Shown one piece after another: positions 57,431-64,000 of a DNA stretch of 64,000 bases (position 1 is its first letter; each line of letters starts with the position of its first letter). The stretch comes from Selaginella moellendorffii (taxonomy: Eukaryota > Streptophyta > Lycopodiopsida > Selaginellales > Selaginellaceae), in NCBI RefSeq assembly GCF_000143415.4, contig NW_003314281.1, positions 1,348,407-1,412,406 on the forward strand, read 5' to 3'. Under the pieces are notes generated by a model. That model made no database searches and had not been told where the DNA came from. It was given only the letters and a program-made list of their open reading frames with translations. The position numbers were made by a program, and so were the translations under genes.

Positions 57431-58423
57431 GTTCCCGCCCAGAACGGGCGAGTCGGGTGTTAGCCCTGCGAGCTCATTTTGGAGGGAATGAGTGAGCCCG
57501 TGCCCGGGAACGGCTTTGTTGGGAAACTGTTAACGGACATGTGGAAGAATGTTATTCGAGGATAATAGAGTTCTCCAGAATTGGCAGCTAGTAGCTTGGT
57601 TCTCCAGAACCTGGCAGTTGGCAGTTGGGTTCTAGAGAACCTGGCAGTTGTCAGCCACGTTCTTGCAAAGAACCTGACTCGATCCGACAGCTGCCAATAG
57701 TTGGATCAAGTTAACGGGTGAGCCATAGCCCATTAAGAGCTCCTTTGCGTGGGGCAGGTTGTCGCACTTGGCGTACATGTTGACCGTGCTGGTCAGTGCA
57801 ACCACGTCACTTCTTTCGTACAACCCAGCCACCACAATTCCCTCCCGGAGCACGGACACCACGGCTCAGGAATCAAACACGGGCAAGAAGCTCGCCTGGT
57901 TGGGTTTGATTCCCTCCAGGTCCATGAGACGAAACACTCCCAGCACTTGCTCTACGTGCCCTTGCTGTGCATATGCTAGGATTATCTCATTCCACGTCGC
58001 CACGCCCTTGTACGGCACTATGTTGAAAAAATGCCAGGCCCCCGCAGCTGACGTACACGTCCTTAACAGGCTGTGGCTCGCCCGTTAACTTGATCCAGCC
58101 GTTGGCAGCCATTGGATCGAGTCAGGTTCTCTACGAGAATTTTACTGTTGTCAGCCACATTCTGGAGAACGTACCAGGTTTTGGAGAACGTGGCTGACAA
58201 CTGCCAGGTTCTCCAGAACCCAGCTGCCAGCCGCCAGGTTCTGGAGAACCCTCTCATCCTCCAATAACGTTATTACACGTGTCCATTAACGGTCTTGCCA
58301 CAGCCCGTTAAGGCCGTTCCTGGGCACAGCCTCGCTCGTTCCCTCCAGAATGCGCTCGCCAGGCTAACGCTCGGCTCACCCGTTCTGGGCGGGAACGTGC
58401 TCGCCCTACCCGGGAACTGCCTC
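57406..58423. mobile_element. inverted-repeat element with PPR cargo
   Basis: The left arm at about 57406-57730 is the reverse complement of the right arm at about 58062-58423. Shared landmarks from outside inward are GAGGCAGTTC, GCACGTTCCCGCCCAGAACG, GGAGGGAA.GAG, TTCTCCAGAACCTGGC, CAGTTGTCAGCCACGTTCT, GAACCTGACTCGATCC and GGATCAAGTTAACGGG. The core of about 330 bases is a PPR fragment. I see no target-site duplication, so the ends may not be true transposon termini. Confidence 0.68.
57731..58061 (-). pseudogene. PPR fragment inside the inverted-repeat element
   Basis: Reads WHFFNIVPYKGVATWNEIIL, AYAQQGHVEQVLGVFRLMDL, EGIKPNQASFLPVF, a stop, then LYERSDVVALTSTVNMYAKC. Standard PPR and S-type motifs with a nonsense codon. 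Confidence 0.78.
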
Positions 58424-58472
58424 ATCATGTCCACAGCTCTCTGCAGATGCCAACATCGGGTATTTTCTTTCA

Positions 58473-58733
58473 CTATAGCTTTCCAGTGCAGCCTTTGTCC
58501 GGCATAGACTCAAACAAAAATCTTGCCCTAGAGAACATACCGTTAACCAAGTAGGCTTTGAGCATGTTTAGATAGCATTTTGGTCCCTTTTCCTTGATTG
58601 GAAAGAACACCTCCTCCACCTCTCCAATATGCCTATTTTGGGCATATGCTGCAATCATAGATGCATGAGTGATATCACTTGGATTATAGACTTTTGTGTA
58701 TGCAGTGTAAACATCTTTGATTAAGCCATACAA
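58473..58733 (-). pseudogene. PPR fragment
   Basis: Reads DITHASMIAAYAQNRHIGEV, then CYLNMLKAYLVNGMFSRARF and LFESMPDKG: two PPR units of another gene, truncated at both ends. Confidence 0.7.
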
Positions 58734-58739
58734 TTTATT

Positions 58740-59277
58740 TAAGTAAGTAATGCCACCTACACTTAAATTGTGTATTAGTTCTTTTTATGTCCCTCTTTAG
58801 AAATTCATTTATTAATCGCTTCATATTTATTTTCAAACACTTATTTTAGAGTTCCATTCCTGCTTTTAGCTTTTTGAATTAAAGATTTTAATTTAAATGT
58901 GTTATGCTTGTTAAATTTCTATTTAGGCCACTACTACATAACACACTTTGTGTTTAAAAGTTTATATCTTACACCAACTGTTATATCTTTGTAAAAACTC
59001 ACTAAATTTTTGAGATTTTTGGATTGATGGAAATGAGTTTTAGACTTGGAGGTGATATGGATCAGCATTCAATCCATAATTTAGGAAAACATTGTATGCA
59101 TTAAAATGTTTTTTTGAGTTCATGTGAGTTTGATCCATCTTTTTGTTTTAGCTCATATTAAGAGACAATCATTTTTAAACAACATTTTAAATAGCATAGC
59201 TAATTTAGGGGGCATGTATTCTCAATAAAAAATGAAAATGATGTGAATATTACCTTAGTACAAACTCCTAATAAATA
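58740..59277. other. AT-rich, no gene seen
   Basis: No open frame or recognisable feature. From about 59278 similarity to the 3' flank of lectin copy A (from about 46280) begins. Confidence 0.5.
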
Positions 59278-59413
59278 GAAACAAAAGCAGAATTATCTCA
59301 TGCCGAGTACAGCCCTTTATATATTTCTATCTATCTTGCAGCAGTTAGAGACACCTGAAGTGTGATGCATAATTCTGATCTTAATTAATATTTATATTGG
59401 AAAACCATCTAGA

Positions 59414-60316
59414 TTAAAAACATAGAATTTTTTCCTTTCTTTTAATTATATCAAATAAACATATCGATCCAGACTTTCGTATAGCTAAACAAACCCTTCC
59501 ATACATATTGCAATTTGAACAAAGCTTTTTTGTTGACCATAAAATATTTTTAATGCCTTGTATAACGGCATTTCCGCTTGATTTTATTTGCAAATAGCAG
59601 TTAGTGTCTTTATTTCTTGTAAAACTTTCCCATATTACTTTTTTTGGTAAATAATTTTTATCATATAATTTAAGGTCACAATTTGATTCCATTGTCATTC
59701 TATACCTATGATTTAAGGAATGCAAACTGTTCCCTTCAGGGAGATAAGTTCCAAAAAACTGATCAGGACCACTTATAAGTTGATAAGTATAAGGCCAACA
59801 GGTATTTGACCCAATATCAAAATTATAACTTATTTTATGGGGCGAAATTAGTGGGGGATCAATATGAGGATCTCTTGTAGCTTCTCCATTATTTATATAT
59901 TCAAGCTCATAATTTTCAGAAGTAATAATAAGATGACCCCATGCATTTAGTAATGCTTCTCTTATAAATGTTGAATATAATTCTTGTATTCCTTTATATA
60001 ATTGCTTACTAGTAATTTGGATGATGGAATCAGGATTCATAGAACAACTATGATAATCACCAGCTGATTCACTAAATGTACGAATAATAATTTTTGTATT
60101 AGGAACATTTCCAATATCACTCATACCTATTGAACCTAATTGATAATTTTCATTTCCATTGTATAATATGTCAAGCAGTAAAACAACAGTGTTTATGATA
60201 GTTTTAATATGAGAATCAGAAAGATGACCATGCTTATTACAAACTCTAACAAACTGAGACTGCAGATTATCACATAAAATTAAAAGTAGAATAAGAACGA
60301 ATGTCTTCATCATCAA
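59414..60316 (-). CDS. secreted two-domain protein with bulb-lectin-like C-terminus, copy C
   Basis: Intact, 300 residues, start MMMKTFVLILLLILCDNLQS with a clear signal peptide. The layout is as in copy A: an unknown N-terminal domain with three Cys (VCNK, SCSM, NTCW), then a lectin-like half with GNSLHSLNHRYRMTMES, CDLKLYDKNYLPKKVIW, SSGNAVIQGIKNILWSTKKL, CNMYGRVCLA. Differences from copy A are scattered substitutions with no frameshift, so both frames have stayed open since duplication. Secretion to the apoplast and a carbohydrate- or defence-related role are inferences. Confidence 0.75.
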   Translation of the reverse strand: MMMKTFVLILLLILCDNLQSQFVRVCNKHGHLSDSHIKTIINTVVLLLDILYNGNENYQLGSIGMSDIGNVPNTKIIIRTFSESAGDYHSCSMNPDSIIQITSKQLYKGIQELYSTFIREALLNAWGHLIITSENYELEYINNGEATRDPHIDPPLISPHKISYNFDIGSNTCWPYTYQLISGPDQFFGTYLPEGNSLHSLNHRYRMTMESNCDLKLYDKNYLPKKVIWESFTRNKDTNCYLQIKSSGNAVIQGIKNILWSTKKLCSNCNMYGRVCLAIRKSGSICLFDIIKRKEKILCF

Positions 60317-60439
60317 GAGGTAAATTAATACCGCAATTATTTACTTCTAAACAATTATAAATGCCGAAAAACATAGAAGCCTTTTATATAGTACATGAGA
60401 TGGCACCCAGATGGCAATCCACAAAGGCCTATCTTTTAT

Positions 60440-60660
60440 CTCCTCACTCAAGAATGGCTGTCGTATAGATTGGACACTGCCACGTATAGAGATCCATCCA
60501 CAAGCTCTACTTCCATCAGCTCCAACCTCGAAGCTCTTATAATTACTTACTAGTAATTTGGATGATAGGATCAGGATCCATAGAACAAGTGTGGTAATGA
60601 TCAGTTGATTCACTATACATCAATAGGTGTGAGAGATATTGAAATTATTCCTAATTGTAA
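60440..60660 (-). pseudogene. collapsed fourth array unit
   Basis: About 60440-60541 matches the extreme 3' end of the array PPR (TGGACACTGCCACGTATAGA ... CCTCGAAGCTCTTAT). About 60542-60660 then matches an internal part of the lectin-like gene (ACTAGTAATTTGGATGAT.GGATCAGGATCCATAGAAC). Only these scraps of a PPR-lectin pair remain. Confidence 0.82.
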
Positions 60661-60734
60661 GCAATAGAAGCCGTTTATTTAAATAATAGAGCAGATGGCA
60701 GCCTATCTTCTTAACAATGCTTATATCTGCTCGC

Positions 60735-62342
60735 TCAACAATGGCTGTCGTATAGATTGGACACTGCCACATATAAAGATCCATCACCACCACCCAGCCG
60801 CGAGCTCTGGAGCATCGCACTTCCAGCGCCAGCTCCAACCTCGAAGCTCTTATGGGTTTTGCATGCATCCAGCAGCGCCATCCACGCCCTCGAATCCGTC
60901 TGGAATGGCATGCTCTTGATCAGCTCCTCCGCCTCACCGATCCTGCCCGATCGCCCAAGAGCGCTGATCAAACACCTGTAGTGCTCCGCCCCCGGATGAA
61001 TCCCGTGATCACATCTCATCGCCACGAAGCACTCCCAGATCTCGTCCAGCAATCCCGAGTGGCTGCACGCCCCCAGGATGTTAGTGAAGGCCACCTCGTC
61101 GAGATGGATCCCCTCCAAGCACAGCGCCTGGAAGATCTCCATCGCTTGCCTGCCATGCCCGTGCTGGGCATACGCCGCCACCATCGCAGTCCAGGAGATG
61201 GTGTCCCTCGCCTTGATCCGATCAAACACCTCCCGTGCGGCGATCACATCCCCAAACCGCGCGTAGAGATTGACGAGCGTCGTGCCAACGACTGCGTCCC
61301 TGTCGAGGCCGGACTGGATCGCTCCGTCGCGAACGAGGGCGCCGGAGGAAAGATCGCCCAAGCGCGTGCAAGCGGCGAGAACAGTCGCGAGTGTGGAAGC
61401 GTTGGGCCTCACGCTGAGGATCATCTCCCTGTATAGCTCCAGCGCTTCCCTGTCGTGCCCCGCCATGGCTTCTGCCGAGATCATCGTGCTCCAGCAAAGA
61501 ACATCTCTCCTAGAGATCTTTCGGAATGCCGATCTCGCACAGTCCAATCTCCCACAGCCAGTGTACAAGCTGACGAGCGCGGTGCCGACGATGGTATCTG
61601 TCTCGATCTGGGAGCCCAGCCGGGAATGGAGCAGCACTGCCTCTTCTATCCGGCCCAAGCCCGCCAGCGCGTTAAGAACGCTCGCGTACGTGAAAGCATC
61701 GGGCTTCACACCAGCAGACACCATCTCCTGGTAGATCTTCAAAGCTACTTCCAAATGCCCAGCTTCGGCATTTGCTGAGACCATTGCGTTCCACGACACA
61801 ACATCCCGATGCGTGATCCGATCGAACACCTGCTTCGCTCGATCGATTCTACCGCACTTGGCATACATCGTGACTAGCGCATTTTGAAGGCCCACGTCCT
61901 GTTTGACCCCTCTTTTCACGATTCGCTCGTGGATTTCCAGCCCCTGCTCCAGGCATTTCAATCTAGCGCAAGCGGCAAGAACGCTGGAGAAGATGAACGC
62001 GTCCGCCTGGATCTCCGTGCTGGAACGGACGAGAGTTCGGTAAAGACAGAGCGCCTCTTGCTCCTTGCCGGCCCCAACGTATGCCGAGATGATGATCGCC
62101 CAGGAGAATTCGTTCCGGAGTGGCATGCTATCGAACACCGCTCTGGCATCTTCCAGCCTCCCGCAATCTCTGTACATCTGGACGAGCAAGTTACCCAGGA
62201 ACCTGTCGCGGGTGTGGCCGCTGTGGATGATCCGGGCATGGACACGCCTCCCGTCCTCGAGCAGCCTCGATCGGGCACACTTCCGGAGGATCGTCGCGTA
62301 CTCCTGCCTGAGCTGAGCATACCTGGACTGTGGTGGTTCCAT
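60735..62342 (-). CDS. PLS-class pentatricopeptide repeat protein, array copy C
   Basis: Intronless, 535 residues, complete from MEPPQSRYAQ to NLYDSHC. About a dozen PPR units in PLS order: FSWAIIISAYVGAGKEQEAL, SWNAMVSANAEAGHLEVALK, SWTAMVAAYAQHGHGRQAME, FTNILGACSHSGLLDEIWEC. The end SMPFQTDSRAWMALLDACKT enters an E-like region but stops early, with no DYW domain, so any editing role would need a partner deaminase. The N-terminus is not an obvious transit peptide. Upstream sequence could add DLLKFADNLANV through an earlier start, but no ATG heads it here (copy B has one). Copies A and B are broken, so this is the functional member. Confidence 0.88.
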   Translation of the reverse strand: MEPPQSRYAQLRQEYATILRKCARSRLLEDGRRVHARIIHSGHTRDRFLGNLLVQMYRDCGRLEDARAVFDSMPLRNEFSWAIIISAYVGAGKEQEALCLYRTLVRSSTEIQADAFIFSSVLAACARLKCLEQGLEIHERIVKRGVKQDVGLQNALVTMYAKCGRIDRAKQVFDRITHRDVVSWNAMVSANAEAGHLEVALKIYQEMVSAGVKPDAFTYASVLNALAGLGRIEEAVLLHSRLGSQIETDTIVGTALVSLYTGCGRLDCARSAFRKISRRDVLCWSTMISAEAMAGHDREALELYREMILSVRPNASTLATVLAACTRLGDLSSGALVRDGAIQSGLDRDAVVGTTLVNLYARFGDVIAAREVFDRIKARDTISWTAMVAAYAQHGHGRQAMEIFQALCLEGIHLDEVAFTNILGACSHSGLLDEIWECFVAMRCDHGIHPGAEHYRCLISALGRSGRIGEAEELIKSMPFQTDSRAWMALLDACKTHKSFEVGAGAGSAMLQSSRLGGGDGSLYVAVSNLYDSHC

Positions 62343-62426
62343 CTCGATCCAACGAGCACGTTTGCTAGATTATCTGCGAACTTGAGAAGATCTATTTCTT
62401 GGGAACTTACAAGATGAGAGTTCCAC

Positions 62427-63131
62427 TCACTCGTACTCTTCTGGAGGAGCTAGGCAATCCCGCACGGTTTGAGCCAAGTATGGGTTCTCCATTGCCGCTA
62501 CAACGCGCTCCTTGTCATTAAGTTGCTTGTTCACTGCAAGAATGATCCATGATCCACAAACGAAAAGCTTTCCAGGAATTTTTCTTACCCGCAGCCGCGG
62601 TAGAGTGAGAACCTGGTGCCACTCTTATATCCACCTAAGATCAAAACCACTCAAACTCGAGAAAACTGGAAGAGAAGCCATACCTTGAAGCGAGGTGGAA
62701 GAGAGTGCATGAGCTTCACTCGAATGCACAGTCCAATCAGCGTTGCCATGCTACAGTGCTGGACTGTGGGAGTAAATGTGACCCTTGCAAATTCATCAGG
62801 CTAAACCAATCTAGAAGAAGAGAGAAATTTCTTTCGTCCATACCTCACATAGCTTTGCTTATCGTCCACTTCGATCCCCTCTTCAGCGAGCACATTTAGC
62901 TGCTCCAGCGAGTATGGATGCTCCGGATCGCGGATATCCCTCAAGTGCTGTGCTAAAATCGTCAAGGAAACCAAGAAACCGAGGCCAAATTCTGTCCAGG
63001 CCAAGAAAAAGGATATCAAAAACCTCCAAGGCGTCGATTTCTTCCGCGGCGCTCTCGTCTCCGATAGAAGGGCGCTGCCGCCGCGTCGCCTTGCGCTCAT
63101 GGATCACCGGATTCGCATTCTGGAGCGCCAT
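62427..63131 (-). CDS. AE7: MIP18 family Fe-S targeting factor (AE7/CIAO2B)
   Basis: Component of the cytosolic iron-sulfur assembly targeting complex with MMS19 and CIA1, delivering clusters to DNA repair and replication enzymes. Five exons (63017-63131, 62844-62949, 62684-62783, 62589-62634, 62427-62533) total 474 bases, 157 residues. Sequence: [59 protein letters not shown] with the conserved reactive Cys in [52 protein letters not shown]. Length and order match the family. Intron 1 has AT-AC borders and U12-type signals; a GT-AG reading of the same region would delete three conserved residues. Confidence 0.93.
62950..63016 (-). other. U12-type AT-AC intron in AE7
   Basis: 67 bases. The 5' splice site ATATCCTTTT matches the minor-spliceosome consensus, the branch site TTCCTTGAC is perfect and lies about a dozen bases before the terminal AC. 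Splicing joins GTTTTTG to AGCACTTGAGG, giving [14 protein letters not shown], the expected family sequence. Confidence 0.85.
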
Positions 63132-63245
63132 GACATATACCCTAGAAGAAGAGGGGATATTCCCACGGAGAATATTCGTTAAAGCATATTCTGAGAGAAT
63201 ATCCTCAATTTGAAATTCTTATGAAAGTTCGCATAGAAATCTCGC
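63132..63245. promoter_or_regulatory. bidirectional promoter between AE7 and a PPR gene
   Basis: Only 114 bases separate the divergent start codons. The stretch is rich in GAATATTC/GAGAATAT-like motifs (AGGGGATATTCCCACGGAGA, AGAATATTCG, GAGAGAATATCCTC). That the two genes share it is inferred from spacing. Confidence 0.5.
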
Positions 63246-64000
63246 ATGAAATGGAGGAGAGTTTGGCTCTCTCGATCCTACAGCACCCTCCTCCTTCCGG
63301 AAGAGATCCACAGGCTGCGCAACAGCCTCGCTCACGCAGACTCGGCAACGTTTGCTCTGCTGCTCCGGCACTGCAGCAACGCGAGGGCGCTACAACAGGG
63401 CAAGTTGATCCATTCGTATATCATCGACAAAGGCTACGGTCAGGACACCTTCCTCGGTAATCTCTTGGTAAAAATGTACTCCGACTGTGACTGCATTCAG
63501 GACGCCCAGGCGGTGTTCTCTAGCATCCGTCACAAGAACGTCTTCTCGTGGAACATCATGACTGCAGCATTTGCCCAAACGCGGGATATGCAGAAAGCGA
63601 GGAAATGCTTTGATCAGACACCGCGGAAAGACGCAGTTTCATGGACGACCATGATGTCGGCTTATACGCAAGTTGGAAAGTGCAAAGAGGCCTTGCAGCT
63701 GTTCAAGCTCATGGATCTGAGCGGTGTCTACCCGGATCAAGGCGCATTCGTCAGCGTTCTCAATGCCTGTGCTAGCGAAGCCTCGGCATCCGAGAGGAGA
63801 GAAATCCTAGAGCACCTTGAAGCTGGAGTTTCGGATCTGGATGTGGTGCTTGGAACTTCCATGGTTGGCATCTACGGGAAGTCTGGAGAGATTGACAAGG
63901 CCCGAGCGGTGTTTCGACAAATGCCCAAGAGGAACGTTGTCTCGTGGACGGTGATGGTCGAGGCAACTGTGGAGGATGGGAACCTCCAGAGGGCGAGGGA
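63246..64000 (+). CDS. PPR protein, 3' end beyond window
   Basis: An open frame from ATG 63246 to the window edge. A basic leader MKWRRVWLSRSYSTLLL suits a mitochondrial or plastid signal. PPR motifs follow: LLLRHCSNARALQQGKLIHS, NLLVKMYSDCDCIQDAQAVF, FSWNIMTAAFAQTRDMQKAR, SWTTMMSAYTQVGKCKEALQ, VLGTSMVGIYGKSGEIDKAR. The PLS arrangement suggests an editing or splicing factor; the C-terminal class cannot be seen. A nearby ATG (63250) is in another frame and is not the start. Confidence 0.85.
   Translation, partial: MKWRRVWLSRSYSTLLLPEEIHRLRNSLAHADSATFALLLRHCSNARALQQGKLIHSYIIDKGYGQDTFLGNLLVKMYSDCDCIQDAQAVFSSIRHKNVFSWNIMTAAFAQTRDMQKARKCFDQTPRKDAVSWTTMMSAYTQVGKCKEALQLFKLMDLSGVYPDQGAFVSVLNACASEASASERREILEHLEAGVSDLDVVLGTSMVGIYGKSGEIDKARAVFRQMPKRNVVSWTVMVEATVEDGNLQRAR

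Noticed and set aside
60735-62417. Plus-strand frames of 100-194 codons opposite the array PPR
   Set aside because: Antisense shadows, repeated in each array copy because the DNA is duplicated.

Overview
This is nuclear DNA from a land plant, most probably a lycophyte of the Selaginella type. The genes are spliced, with very short introns (mostly about 45-90 bases). The gene content is plant-specific: MLO, the thylakoid calcium sensor CAS, a DYW-class PPR protein, a CRM-domain RNA-binding protein, a plant U-box/ARM E3 and xyloglucan endotransglucosylase. Genes are tightly packed and GC-balanced, and are separated by blocks of AT-rich, transposon-derived DNA. The species call is an inference; no marker gene settles it.

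Layout. Positions 1-6.1 kb are AT-rich repeat DNA. They include two long inverted arms (about 1960-2760 and 5220-6080) enclosing fragments of at least four genes: a broken XTH, the 3' half of a PsuG-type glycosidase, and pieces copied from the GatB-CAS locus that lies intact 10 kb away. From 6.4 to 10.7 kb are a kinase remnant and a decaying DExH8-like helicase. From 10.8 to 12.3 kb are a partial GatB copy and a large palindrome. From 12.4 to 25.1 kb is a dense functional block: GatB, CAS (with a tRNA-Thr in its first intron), MLO, tRNA-Asp, an intronless mitochondrial carrier, a RING-variant membrane protein, a UPF0729 microprotein and an AAGAB/p34-like protein. Two broken genes and AT-rich DNA follow, to 29.4 kb. 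From 29.4 to 42.4 kb is a second functional block: a U-box/ARM E3, THEP1 NTPase, NOSIP, tRNA-Glu, a CRM protein, a Tudor-RCC1-AT-hook protein and a DYW-type PPR. From 42.4 to 46.3 kb I see only AT-rich DNA.

From 46.3 to 62.4 kb is a tandem array. Its unit is a small secreted protein with a bulb-lectin-like C-terminus followed by a PPR gene, repeated three times plus one collapsed remnant, all on the minus strand. The middle lectin copy is split by a 6.3 kb Helitron that carries its own Rep-helicase frame (two nonsense codons) and captured pieces of a 2OG dioxygenase, an elongator tRNA-Met and an LRR gene. A second inverted-repeat element with PPR cargo lies at 57.4-58.4 kb. The window ends with the Fe-S targeting factor AE7/CIAO2B, which has an apparent U12-type AT-AC intron, and a divergent PPR gene running off the end.

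Functional themes are organelle gene expression (GatB, CRM, PPRs), chloroplast signalling (CAS), ubiquitin ligases (U-box/ARM, NOSIP, RING-variant) and repeated capture and duplication of host gene fragments by transposable DNA. The most unusual content is the lectin-PPR array, the Helitron cargo and the donor-and-copy pair linking 4.4 kb to 14.5 kb. All homology calls come from reading translations by eye; no database search was run.
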